Origin: Thermoguttaceae bacterium
GTDB taxonomy: Bacteria; Planctomycetota; Planctomycetia; Pirellulales; Thermoguttaceae
Reading direction: 5' to 3'
DNA: 23,283 bases
NCBI GenBank assembly: GCA_017454585.1
Contig: JAFTCU010000338.1
Coordinates: 1-23,283 of the forward strand
Below are positions 1 through 8,100 of the stretch, one piece after another. The notes beneath the pieces are model-generated. The model saw nothing but the letters and a program-made list of their open reading frames with translations, had not been told where the DNA came from and ran no database searches. Within the stretch, counting starts at the first letter, position 1, and each line of letters opens with the position of its first letter. The position numbers and the translations under genes were made by a program.

Positions 1-197
1 GAAAGGAGTGATCGCTCGCGCCCTTTCAAACTGTTCAGGATTTGCAGCTCGCGCTCGGGTACGTTCACGTTCTGGTTTTGTTCCCGCTTGAATTTGATGA
101 CCAGGCGCGCAACTTCGAGGCGTTTTTGAAGGGTTTGAAGGATCGTATTGTCAAGCCGATCGATCTCGCGGCGAAGGGACGGAAGATTCAGTTCCAT
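1..197 (-). CDS. pheA: Chorismate mutase (AroQ-type) domain, N-terminal part of a probable PheA; runs off the left edge
   Basis: Only the first 65 codons are in the window. The start is the ATG at 197-195, with an AGAGGA Shine-Dalgarno at 209-204. Residues 8-50 read as a type II (AroQ) chorismate mutase helix: LRREIDRLD at 8-16, R26, K37 and PERE at 47-50. These line up with E. coli chorismate mutase R11, R28, K39, R51 and E52. The enzyme converts chorismate to prephenate in the cytoplasm, the branch toward phenylalanine and tyrosine. Whether a prephenate dehydratase domain follows (PheA, the P-protein) cannot be seen. I infer it from the phenylalanine-rich leader ORF and terminator directly upstream on the same strand. 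A stand-alone AroQ or a fusion to another shikimate enzyme is the alternative. The chorismate mutase assignment is firm; the symbol is an inference. Confidence 0.8.
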   Translation of the reverse strand, partial: MELNLPSLRREIDRLDNTILQTLQKRLEVARLVIKFKREQNQNVNVPERELQILNSLKGRERSLL

Positions 198-233
198 TTT
201 TTATCCTCTTTTCATCTCCTGAAAAATTCCAAC

Positions 234-263
234 AAAAAAAGCCACCGGTTTTGCGCCGACGGC
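234..263 (-). terminator. Intrinsic terminator (attenuator) in the leader of the chorismate mutase gene
   Basis: On the minus strand GCCGUCGG (263-256) pairs with CCGGUGGC (248-241). The stem is 8 bp including two G-U pairs, the loop is 7 nt, and seven U residues follow (240-234). It sits 36 nt upstream of the chorismate mutase ATG and downstream of a strong promoter and leader ORF. A terminator in front of a gene rather than behind it points to attenuation. A weaker outer stem (273-264 with 231-222) could enclose it. Confidence 0.8.
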
Positions 264-313
264 TGGAATCTTTCAGATCTCGAAGGAACCGCGGCGGTCG
301 AAACGCCGGGTCC
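241..313 (-). promoter_or_regulatory. Alternative hairpins of a phenylalanine attenuator
   Basis: Minus-strand RNA segments can pair in mutually exclusive ways. Segment 1 (313-304, GGACCCGGCG) pairs with segment 2 (296-285, CGCCGCGGUUCC), with small bulges. Segment 2 (CGCCGCGG) can instead pair with segment 3 (262-254, CCGUCGGCG), with one bulged U. Segment 3 otherwise forms the terminator with segment 4 (248-241). This is the 1:2/3:4 versus 2:3 logic of amino-acid attenuators. Segment 1 starts about 24 nt past the leader stop codon, so how a ribosome stalled on Phe codons blocks it is not obvious. An additional pairing of the early leader ORF (AGAUUGCG) with the CGCAAUUU just upstream of segment 1 may be part of the switch. 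The folds were found by eye. Confidence 0.55.
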
Positions 314-336
314 GAAATTGCGTAACAGCTCGAACT

Positions 337-411
337 TCAGCGTTTATTGCCAAAGCAATAAAACACGAAGCTAAAGTAAAAGCCGAAAATGTTCGCAATC
401 TGATTCAACAT
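337..411 (-). CDS. Phenylalanine-rich leader peptide (PheL-like), 24 aa
   Basis: ATG at 411-409, TGA at 339-337. The core reads FGFYFSFVFYCF: Phe at every second codon for six Phe codons (three in-frame TTT-type runs interspersed with TTC), plus two Tyr, in 12 codons. E. coli PheL and the PheST leader peptide have the same kind of composition. The ORF lies between a consensus promoter (448-421) and an intrinsic terminator (263-234) in front of a chorismate mutase gene, so its role is presumably to report charged tRNA-Phe supply through ribosome stalling. The Tyr codons may add sensing of the second end product of prephenate. The ATG is only about 3-5 nt from the expected transcription start and has no Shine-Dalgarno, so translation may be leaderless. 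The peptide itself probably has no other function. Confidence 0.75.
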   Translation of the reverse strand: MLNQIANIFGFYFSFVFYCFGNKR

Positions 412-420
412 AATGCGACC

Positions 421-448
421 ATTATACCCACTCGGGGGTTTTTGTCAA
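421..448 (-). promoter_or_regulatory. Sigma70-type promoter for the Phe leader and chorismate mutase gene
   Basis: TTGACA (448-443), a 16-bp spacer, and TATAAT (426-421): both hexamers match consensus exactly. Transcription should start near 416-413, immediately before the leader peptide ATG at 411. Confidence 0.85.
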
Positions 449-462
449 GGGGGGGCAATTAA

Positions 463-490
463 GTTAGGAGTGAGGAGTTAGGAGTTGATT
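463..490. repeat. Short heptamer tandem repeat at the nnrD stop codon
   Basis: Four 7-nt units on the plus strand: GTTAGGA, GTGAGGA, GTTAGGA, and a degenerate GTTGATT. The nnrD stop codon (480-478) lies inside the array, so the last residues of NnrD are written by the repeat. Confidence 0.6.
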
Positions 491-1362
491 GCTTTCGGCA
501 AAAAGCGTAAAAGGTCCGAGGCGATGAGCGAGCACTCGCCCACTTCCGCCGCGGCGAGGTCACCAGCCCGGCCGTGCAGGTGGACCGCCAGGCGCACCGC
601 GTCGAGGAGAGTCACGGGCTGCCGCAGGAACTGAGCCAAAAACGCGGCGGTGATGCCGGTCAAAATGTCACCGCTCCCCCCCGTCGCCATTCCCGGATTT
701 CCGGACTCGTTCAGGAAGGATTGCGTACCGTCCGTGATCTGCGAGTTAGCCCCTTTCAGGACCACGACGCAGTCATTCATCTTTGCAAAAGTCCGCGAGT
801 TTTTCCGCTGCGCCGGCACATCATACGCCGGAGAATTGGGCATTAATCGGAAAAATTCCCCCGGGTGAGGCGTCACGACCCTCAGCGCGGCGTGGGGCGG
901 AAGCTGGCCGCCCTTTCGGGAGGAAATTTCCGCCAGGGCGTTGAGCGCGTCCGCATCGAAAACCGCCGGGATCGGAAGATTCTCCCAAAGCTCCGGAACG
1001 AGCTGGTCCAACTCCGCCGACCGCCCCAGACCGGGACCGATTGCCGCAACGGTGGCGTTCTGCGCAAGAGCAAGAAGCAGTGGAAACGCCTCGTGTGAAA
1101 TCCGCGCTTCGGGCGTTTCGGGAAGCGGAACAGTCGTGTACTCCAGCCCCAAACCCGCCACCGTGGGGAGGATCGACCCGGGGACCGCCAGACGCACGAG
1201 TCCCGCGCCGCTTCGCAGAGCCGCCAGACCGCAAAGGGCCGGGGCACCGGTCATTCCGAGCGAGCCGCCGACGACCAGGACGGTCCCGAACGTTCCCTTG
1301 TGACCGTCGCGGGGCCGGGCCGTCAGGATCTCACGCAACGTTTCAAGGGACCTCGTGCTCAT
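478..1362 (-). CDS. nnrD: ADP-dependent (S)-NAD(P)H-hydrate dehydratase
   Basis: A 294-residue stand-alone dehydratase of the YjeF C-terminal (ribokinase-like) family. It dehydrates damaged NAD(P)H hydrate back to NAD(P)H with ADP or ATP as phosphate donor, in the cytoplasm. Visible motifs are GHKGTFG (20-26) followed by a glycine-rich strand, VFDADALNAL (134-143), TPHPGE (164-169), VVLKG (200-204) and NPGMATGGSGD (222-232), whose last Asp is the family catalytic residue. The epimerase half (NnrE) that is often fused to it is absent here. The ATG at 1362 overlaps the TGA of the upstream hzsA-like gene (ATGA), with an AGGA Shine-Dalgarno 7 nt before it, so the two are probably translationally coupled. 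No terminator is visible before the downstream Phe-leader promoter. Confidence 0.92.
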   Translation of the reverse strand: MSTRSLETLREILTARPRDGHKGTFGTVLVVGGSLGMTGAPALCGLAALRSGAGLVRLAVPGSILPTVAGLGLEYTTVPLPETPEARISHEAFPLLLALAQNATVAAIGPGLGRSAELDQLVPELWENLPIPAVFDADALNALAEISSRKGGQLPPHAALRVVTPHPGEFFRLMPNSPAYDVPAQRKNSRTFAKMNDCVVVLKGANSQITDGTQSFLNESGNPGMATGGSGDILTGITAAFLAQFLRQPVTLLDAVRLAVHLHGRAGDLAAAEVGECSLIASDLLRFLPKAINS

Positions 1363-4300
1363 TTCTTTTCCTCATTGAAACCGAAGATTTCGACCTTTTC
1401 GATCCATTCCGTCTCGCCCGAAAGCACGACTTCCTGAGCTGATTGGCCTTTTTGCACCGCGAACGTCCCCGTATTTCCGGGCGGGATCGAGCCGGTTTCG
1501 CGGAAACCGCCGAATTGGACCTCGAAACGCTGGTCCGACGGCGCATCCGATTTCATGCGGATCTTCATCTGGTCGAGCAGTTTCGGCTGGTCGAACGTGA
1601 AGGTCAGGACCTTTCCTTCCTGCTTCTTTTCTGCGGTCGGCGCCTGATCCGCGTACGGATTCTGGTTTTCCACCACGCACTCCTCCGGAGCGTTTTTCGC
1701 CCACGCGGCGTAGTTCTGCGCGTCACGAGCGTTCGTCACTTCCCGTTTCACGGTGAAGTATTCGTTCAGTTCGTGCTCGTTTTCTTTCCAGTTCGCGAAC
1801 TCGGTGTACTCGCCGCAGAACGGGACGAGCAGGTCGATCCAGGCGGCGATCAGGTCCTTTTCCTTCTGCGTGAGCTTCACCCCGTTGTGCGGCGTTGGCT
1901 CGTTGAACATCGTACAGAGCGAGCTGGAAAACGCCCCGGCCGTGTACGGTCTGAGCATTTGCGGCGATTCCTGAATATTGATCCAGTTCACGACGTGGGT
2001 CTTGCGCCCAGCCGCCCGCTGCTCGAACGGAGCGCCGACGAGATTCATGTACGACTCGGACCAGAAGCGCCCGGCCTCATCGTCCTTGAATTTTGTATTC
2101 TTCAGGCTGAACGGCTTAAAGTCCAACTGGGTGGTTTGCGCTTCGCCGACTTTAGAGGGGTCTTTTATGGAGTAGATCGCGAACGAAAGCCCCTGGCCGC
2201 CGCCGGTCTGGACGCAGTGCGCCGCGATGACGTTCCGGCCCGCGTGGAACGGGTTTTTGAGGAGGGCCCGACCTTCATGCTTCACGTTGAAGCCGCTTTC
2301 GTGGAAGATCTGCGTTCCGTTCACGTAGATCTGAACGTCCTCGTCGTGGAAAATATTCATGTAAAGCGGTTTGGCCTCGAAATTTTCCGGAAGTTCCAGC
2401 TCGGTCGTGAGCCAAATCTCCGGCGTATTCCATGAAGATTTCGCTCCCGGAGCATGCTGGAAACCGCCGCGGCCTTTTTCCGAGTTGGGGAGCGGGTACT
2501 GCGTCACCCAGCTTTTGGCGTTTTCCGGGTCGGCCATTTTTTCCTTCTCGGTCACGAAACTCCACTCGCAGTCCTGCGGGAGCAGAAGGTCCAGTTTGGA
2601 TTCGTCGATTTTCTGTTCTTTACGCTTCTCTGCCATGAACATCGGCGGGCGGCGCTCCGAATTATCGTGGCACCGGACGCAGTTCCGGTCAAGGATAGGC
2701 TGGATCTCTTTCTCAAACGAAAACCAACGGGCCGGGCCGTGGAACGGCTGGAGCTCCTGCGGGCCCGCCTTCATCGCCAGCGACGAGGATCCGCGGGCCG
2801 CGATCGAGTTTTTGTCCTCGTGGCACCCGACGCAGGAAAACGTTTCGCCGGGCTGGAGCGTGCTCCATGAGCGCATCGTTTGAATGACGTGCCCGTCCTG
2901 GTTGATGATCTGGAAATAAACGGGCGTTTTGGCCGGGACGCGGAAACAGGCGGAGCCGTCCTCGTAGATTTTCGCCTCGCCGAGGATCCGCTTCGGGTCC
3001 CACGCGCCGCCGCCGATGGAGGGCGGGGTCGAGGACATCGCGCCGCCGGCCGGGCCGGAGTTCCCGTTCGAACCGATCCAGACGGTGCGGAAGCCGATCT
3101 CCACGACGCGCAGCGAGCGGACGTCTTTCCGGTCCACCCCTTCAAGGCCCGGACCGTAGAAAACGTCCTGGAGGTAATAAACTCCGGTTTCCTGCGAGGG
3201 GTCCACCATCGACGGGCGCTCCGTCGCGATCGGGGCGGTGCCCGGTTTACCGTCTTTCTTCAGGTAAAACGGCTGGGTGCAGGAACGCTCGTCGTTTTTG
3301 TAGTCCACGGCAAGCAGTTCCCGGCGGCCGTCCAGATCCATGAAGTAGATTCCGAAAGGCGCGCCGTCGTGCATGAACTTCGGGCGGTCGTGGATCCACT
3401 CCTGCGGGTTCGCGTTCGGCCGGTAGGAAACGAGGAATTCCGTCTCTGTGACCGGCATCGGGTAGCAGAACTGCTCGCCGCTTTGCCCGTAAGCGTCCAC
3501 GTGGACCGGCTCCGTCTCACGGAATGGGGCGGCCAGCGTCGCGCCGTCCGCCTCCTCCCGGCCCTGATTCGGGTCCAGAACGCCGAGTTTCCCGCGCTGG
3601 CGTGTGTGGTGGCCGCTGAAAATGCACAGGATCTTCCCGTTCGTATTCGGAATGGGACGGGAGTGCAAAATCGTGGTCGGGAACCAACTGTTATTTCCGT
3701 AAAGGGCGGTCTGGGCAGTCCCATCCGGATTCATCTGGAAAAGGCCCTGGGGGAAGATCTGTCCGCGGTCGTTATATTCCCAGCGCGTGTAGATCACCCG
3801 CCCGTCGTTCATCAGGACCGGGTAATTATCGTGCACCTGGTCGAAACTCACGCGCCTCAGAAAACGCCCTTCCGAGTCCATCCGGTAGAGGTTGGAAACC
3901 TCCGTCGTGAAGCAGTCCACCGCCTGCACGCACCGCGTCGAGTTGAACATGATGTCGCCGCTCGGCAGGACGCACGGCTCATAATCGGCCCAGCCCAGCC
4001 CAAAGGTGAGCTGCGTCAACTCGCCCGTTTCGAGGTTCATCCGCCAGAGGTGAAAATCGTCTAGGAAATCCGAGCGTTTCCAGGCGAAAACGACGTTTTT
4101 CCCGTCCCGCGTCAGGTCGGGGTCGCGGATCATCCCCGCCGGGTCGTCGATCAAAACCCGTACCGTGCACACTCCCGCGTCGTTGAGCTGAAGCTCACAA
4201 AGCTGCGAGCCGGCCCAGAAATGGCGCTCCGCCCGCGCGTCCGAGAGGGCCTCCGTGTAAGCGTAGTGGGAACCGCCCAGATTGTGGTGCTTCGTGAAGA

Positions 4301-4742
4301 AGATCCGGCTCGTATTCGCTTTGAGCGACGCCAGCCGCAGCGCACGGCGCACTTCCGCAGCCTTTTTGTAGAGCTCGAGCAGACGCGCGTCTCCGGTCGA
4401 TGCGCCCTCCATCGTTTTCAGCTCGTTCCGGAGCTCCGCGAGTTGCTTTTTCGTCTCCTCGCTCGGGTTCATGCTTTGAATTTCGTCCAAAACCTTTTGA
4501 ACGGTCGGAGCGGAAAGGCGTGAGATGAGTGAATCCAGAATCGTCTGTCCTTCCGCCGGACGCTCAACGGGAAGCTGCCCCTGGGCCGGGTCAAACGCGA
4601 GGTCCTGAAGGAGCCAGTCGATCACCAGATCGTCGTATGTTGACGCCTCGTGCGTCAGATTTTCCGGGGTGAGCCAGAAACGGCCGAAAGCGGAAGAAAG
4701 GAAAAGGAAGCAAAACGCGAAAGTGAAAAAGGTGGGCTTCAT
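1359..4742 (-). CDS. HzsA-related exported protein with two CxxCH heme motifs
   Basis: A 1127-residue protein. I chose the ATG at 4742 because it begins a clear signal peptide (MKPTFFTFAFCFLFLSSAFG) about 50 nt after the predicted transcription start; the open frame extends farther upstream without support. After a helical N-terminal part, residues from about 144 show TolB/WD40-like strands (LWRMNLETGELTQLTFG, MFNSTR, LYRMDSEG). An HzsA-like middle region with CVGCH (637-641) follows, then SFEKEIQPILDRNCVRCH, whose second heme motif is at 688-692. A galactose-binding-like sandwich lies near 785-860. HzsA is the alpha subunit of anammox hydrazine synthase, but relatives are widespread in non-anammox Planctomycetota with unknown roles. 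No hzsB or hzsC lies here, so hydrazine synthesis is not implied. It is probably a periplasmic diheme redox or sugar-related protein. There is no Shine-Dalgarno. It shares a transcript with nnrD through the ATGA overlap. Confidence 0.8.
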   Translation of the reverse strand: MKPTFFTFAFCFLFLSSAFGRFWLTPENLTHEASTYDDLVIDWLLQDLAFDPAQGQLPVERPAEGQTILDSLISRLSAPTVQKVLDEIQSMNPSEETKKQLAELRNELKTMEGASTGDARLLELYKKAAEVRRALRLASLKANTSRIFFTKHHNLGGSHYAYTEALSDARAERHFWAGSQLCELQLNDAGVCTVRVLIDDPAGMIRDPDLTRDGKNVVFAWKRSDFLDDFHLWRMNLETGELTQLTFGLGWADYEPCVLPSGDIMFNSTRCVQAVDCFTTEVSNLYRMDSEGRFLRRVSFDQVHDNYPVLMNDGRVIYTRWEYNDRGQIFPQGLFQMNPDGTAQTALYGNNSWFPTTILHSRPIPNTNGKILCIFSGHHTRQRGKLGVLDPNQGREEADGATLAAPFRETEPVHVDAYGQSGEQFCYPMPVTETEFLVSYRPNANPQEWIHDRPKFMHDGAPFGIYFMDLDGRRELLAVDYKNDERSCTQPFYLKKDGKPGTAPIATERPSMVDPSQETGVYYLQDVFYGPGLEGVDRKDVRSLRVVEIGFRTVWIGSNGNSGPAGGAMSSTPPSIGGGAWDPKRILGEAKIYEDGSACFRVPAKTPVYFQIINQDGHVIQTMRSWSTLQPGETFSCVGCHEDKNSIAARGSSSLAMKAGPQELQPFHGPARWFSFEKEIQPILDRNCVRCHDNSERRPPMFMAEKRKEQKIDESKLDLLLPQDCEWSFVTEKEKMADPENAKSWVTQYPLPNSEKGRGGFQHAPGAKSSWNTPEIWLTTELELPENFEAKPLYMNIFHDEDVQIYVNGTQIFHESGFNVKHEGRALLKNPFHAGRNVIAAHCVQTGGGQGLSFAIYSIKDPSKVGEAQTTQLDFKPFSLKNTKFKDDEAGRFWSESYMNLVGAPFEQRAAGRKTHVVNWINIQESPQMLRPYTAGAFSSSLCTMFNEPTPHNGVKLTQKEKDLIAAWIDLLVPFCGEYTEFANWKENEHELNEYFTVKREVTNARDAQNYAAWAKNAPEECVVENQNPYADQAPTAEKKQEGKVLTFTFDQPKLLDQMKIRMKSDAPSDQRFEVQFGGFRETGSIPPGNTGTFAVQKGQSAQEVVLSGETEWIEKVEIFGFNEEKK

Positions 4743-4799
4743 AATCGGTCGGGTGGAAAGGGGAAAGGGTGAACAGAAAAAATGAAATCTCACGGGTCG

Positions 4800-4828
4800 A
4801 TTATACAATAAACCTCCATAAAATTCAA
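4800..4828 (-). promoter_or_regulatory. Sigma70-type promoter for the hzsA-like gene and nnrD
   Basis: TTGAAT (4828-4823), a 17-bp spacer, and TATAAT (4805-4800). The start would be near 4793, giving a 5' UTR of about 50 nt before the ATG at 4742. It diverges from the plus-strand promoter at 4878-4905. The 49 bp between the two -35 boxes are A/T-rich. Confidence 0.75.
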
Positions 4829-4877
4829 CCCCCCGAAGGAAATTTTTTAAAAATTTTAAAATTTTTTGAAAAATTAC

Positions 4878-4905
4878 TTGCGAAAAATGCAAACCAGCGT
4901 ATAAT
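4878..4905 (+). promoter_or_regulatory. Sigma70-type promoter upstream of PEP-CTERM gene 1
   Basis: TTGCGA (4878-4883), a 16-bp spacer, and TATAAT (4900-4905). The -35 box sits in CTTGC, as at 14806 and 17956. Transcription would start near 4912, leaving a 5' UTR of about 265 nt that contains the whole palindromic element at 4949-5089. Confidence 0.65.
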
Positions 4906-4948
4906 TGAATATGTTAAAGTGTAAACTTCAGAAAAGAGGTGGAAAATT

Positions 4949-5089
4949 TACGGGGACGACGCTTCCAGCGTCGTCAGATTCGGAGGGCCGGCGTCCCGCC
5001 GGTCAAGTTAATGAATTGCAACTTCCCTGCTTATTAACTTCCCCCGCCTCACGTTTGCGTTTGACGACGCTGGAAGCGTCGTCCCCGTA
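4949..5089. repeat. 141-bp palindromic, MITE-like element with 28-bp perfect inverted arms
   Basis: Positions 4949-4976 are the exact reverse complement of 5062-5089. Each arm is itself a hairpin, stem GACGACGCT/AGCGTCGTC with loop TCC. Inside lies a second hairpin, CCGGCG/CGCCGG, again with loop TCC (4988-5002), and a further inverted pair AAGTTAAT (5005-5012) and ATTAACTT (5033-5040). It encodes no plausible protein. The architecture suits a MITE or a REP/BIME-type element mobilised in trans; no transposase is in the window. Confidence 0.75.
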
Positions 5090-5140
5090 TGAAATTGGGA
5101 TTTCAAACGCTCTTTCTAAAGTTTAACCCCTTTTTATTCC

Positions 5141-5159
5141 TTCCTGAGTTTTTCAGGAA
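5141..5159 (+). other. Small hairpin in the 5' UTR of PEP-CTERM gene 1
   Basis: TTCCTGA (5141-5147) pairs with TCAGGAA (5153-5159) around a 5-nt loop, 18 nt before the start codon. No U-run follows, so it is not a typical terminator. It could influence initiation or RNA stability. The rest of 4743-5177 holds the two promoters and the palindromic element. Confidence 0.35.
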
Positions 5160-5177
5160 TTCATCATTTAAGATTTT

Positions 5178-8100
5178 ATGTGCAAATCAATGAAACGTTT
5201 TCACTCATTGCTGACGTACTTTTTCCTCCTTGCGGGAGCGGCGCTTCCGTGCGCTTCCGTCTCCGCGGCGACCAGTCCGGTCGATGGTGGAACATACACC
5301 CAGGAAAATCCTTATGCGGTCACGGCCAACACCTCGGATGATTTCGCCTTCACAAACGGCGGCTGGCTTTCGGCTTCAACCGCGATCGCCATCAACGGCA
5401 CGCTTTCCGGCGAAGGCAATGTGATTCTTAATCCTTCGAGTGGCCGCCCCCAGATCCAATTTAACAGAAGTATGAGCGGTTTCTCCGGCACGGTCACCAC
5501 TACCAACCAGGCCTGGTTTTCCATTCGGGAATCCAACTACGGCAGCGAGAACGCCGATTTTGTCATTAATTCAACTGGTACGGGGGACCAGGTGACCGGT
5601 ATTCTTTTGGACGGCCTTAACACGACCGCGGAAAACCCGCTCAAGCTCGGCTCCCTCGCCGGGAATGGCTGGGTTCGCCCGATGGGAAATCAGGGGAAAG
5701 ATTTCTACGTCGAGATCGGCGGCAACAACAAAGACGCCCTCTTCACCGGCCAGATCCGTTTCCATAACGGCGACGGCGTTTACGTCACCAAAGTCGGGAC
5801 CGGCACGTGGGAGCTCGAAGGAAGTGACAAATCTTTCGCCAAGCCCGTAACCGTCCGTGAAGGAACGCTTTCGGTTGGCAGCGGCGGCGGCACCGGTAAA
5901 CTCGATCCTTCCACGGTACTCTACGTAGAGGAAAACGGAACGCTGCTCTACAACCGGCAGTGGGCCAGCGCCGATTATGTTGAACGTGCTGAAAAAATCA
6001 CCCTTCAGGGCGGAACGCTTGCCGTCCAGGGCGGACAGAAATGGTCGTTCCCCAATTTGACCGTTGAGGACGGAGGAACGTACCGTACCGCGACGGAAGG
6101 AGTCATTAAAAACCTCGTTCTGACGACTACGGCCGCGAATGAGGGCGATACCCGCTTCACCATTGACGGTTCCAAAGCGCCCGTGCATTTGACCGGCTCT
6201 CTGACAGGAAATCTGCCCGAGTCAATGACCGGCTCGAATCAGGAGATCTACTTCACGTCTGTCCGCGGAAAATTCCTGTACCTGAAATGTGACGACGTGA
6301 GCGGATTCTCCGGCACGATCACGGCCGGCCCCTCCACCGACAGTACCCTCGGAACGTGGATTTCGCTTAATGGCGCGACGACCGATTACTCCACGGTCAC
6401 ACTGAATCCCAATCCCGGAACGATCAAAGAGGGCGCGGACGTGGGCAAATCCATCGACGCGGGCATGCTCCTTGAGTTTGATCCAACGGGCAAAACCCTG
6501 CAAGTCGGCGCGATCTCCGGCGATGGTATTTTCCGTTCAAACGGACAGGCCGGAAAAACATTCACGATCCAGACCGGCGCGAAAAACATCGACACCACTT
6601 TCTCTGGCAGTTTCTCCCGCTACGAAAATTCCAACTACGCCATCGAGAAAGTCGGAACCGGTACGTGGACCATCACTTCGGACTACGAGAAATACTACGC
6701 CTCCTCTCCCATTGGAAACAGCTACAAGAATAACTACACCGGTAACACGACCATCACCGAAGGTACGATCCAGATCGGTGACGGCGGCGACGTCGGTCAT
6801 TTAGGCGCGGGGACCGATCCGGCCCAAATGACGAAAATCATCATCGGCGAGAACGGCACGTTGGCCATCAACCGCTCCGGTCAGTTCACATTCTACAATA
6901 ATATTGAATCCGCCGGCGCGGTCAAGATCATGAGCACCGCAGAAGGCGATTACACGAAACTTGGCGGGACTGTGACCGGGACCCTCAACAAGACCGGCGA
7001 CGGGACGCTGCTCGTGACCGATAACAAACTCACCGGCGTGACGAAATTCACCGTGACCGAAGGCAAGCTCCAGTTCGGAAACGGCGAGAATTCGAACACC
7101 TGCGCCTACACGAGCAATGCGCGCAGTTTCGAACTGAAAGAGGGCGGAACGCTCGCGTTCAACTACGCGATCCAGTCGGGGGATTTGAGCATTAGTGGAA
7201 ACCTGGCCTCGGAAAATGGAACCATTGAAGTGGATGGCGAACCTGCAGGGCACGTGGCTCTGCGCGGCGCAGTTTCCGGCTCCTTCATCAAAACGGGTAC
7301 CGGTGCGCTGGCCATGGGAAGCAGCAATGGCGCCAACCTGAAGAAAATCACCCTCAAGGAAGGCATTCTGCGCAACTACGGCGCCGACCGCCTCGGAAAC
7401 GGCGCAACGGAAATCGTGCTGGACGGCGGGATTTTCTCCCAACAGAACCCCGTGACGCTCGGCAACAAATTCACGGTCGTGTCCGACAGCCGGTTTGAGA
7501 ATCCGGTGGACGTGGTCCTTACGGGTAACATCGCTGGTGAAACTGGCGTCCTGACCAAAACCGGCGCGGGAACACTCATCAGTTCTGGAGGCATGACGTT
7601 CACCGGCGGTTATGTCATTGAGGGCGGCACGATCCAGTGCGGCAATAATGATAATGGGCACATTAATAATTTAGCGTTCGTCACCCTGAAACCGGGTACG
7701 GCGTTTGGTTACAAACGCGCTGCAGATCCGTCTGTGGTTCCACCGACCAACGTTTTCACGGTTGACGGCGCTAAACTCTTCAACTCCGGCGCCCGGGCGA
7801 TCGATTTCAAGGACGTCACGATGAAGGCGGGCGGTATGACGCTTGAAAATACCGGAACCTCGACCCTCACCGCCAACGTAAAATCCACGGAAAACGGTGT
7901 GTTGACCTTCAAAGGAACCACCGACGGTGACATCACGGCAAACCTGAACGCCTCGGCGGCCACGCAGAACGTAGGCGGTCTGGCCTCGGCCAATGACGTA
8001 AAATCCACGCTGAATTTCACCTCCTCGGATCGTACCAAATTCCTGAATCTGAACGGAGACCTGAGCACGTTCACCGGCGACATCAACGTCACGGGAAACT

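Noticed and set aside
42..374. Plus-strand open frame of 110 codons at the left edge
   Set aside because: It is antisense to the chorismate mutase start, the attenuator and the Phe leader, which have coherent signals on the minus strand. Its protein resembles nothing.
1443..4064. Long plus-strand open frames (330 and 394 codons) opposite the hzsA-like gene
   Set aside because: They are reading-frame shadows created by GC-rich codon bias; the translations are Arg/Val-rich without motifs, and no start signals are seen.
1359..4742. Evidence for anammox metabolism from the HzsA similarity
   Set aside because: No hzsB, hzsC or hdh is present, and HzsA-related proteins are common in non-anammox Planctomycetota.
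4905..5126. Short plus-strand ORF across the palindromic element
   Set aside because: Its sequence is dictated by the inverted repeat and it has no ribosome site, so it is unlikely to be a gene.
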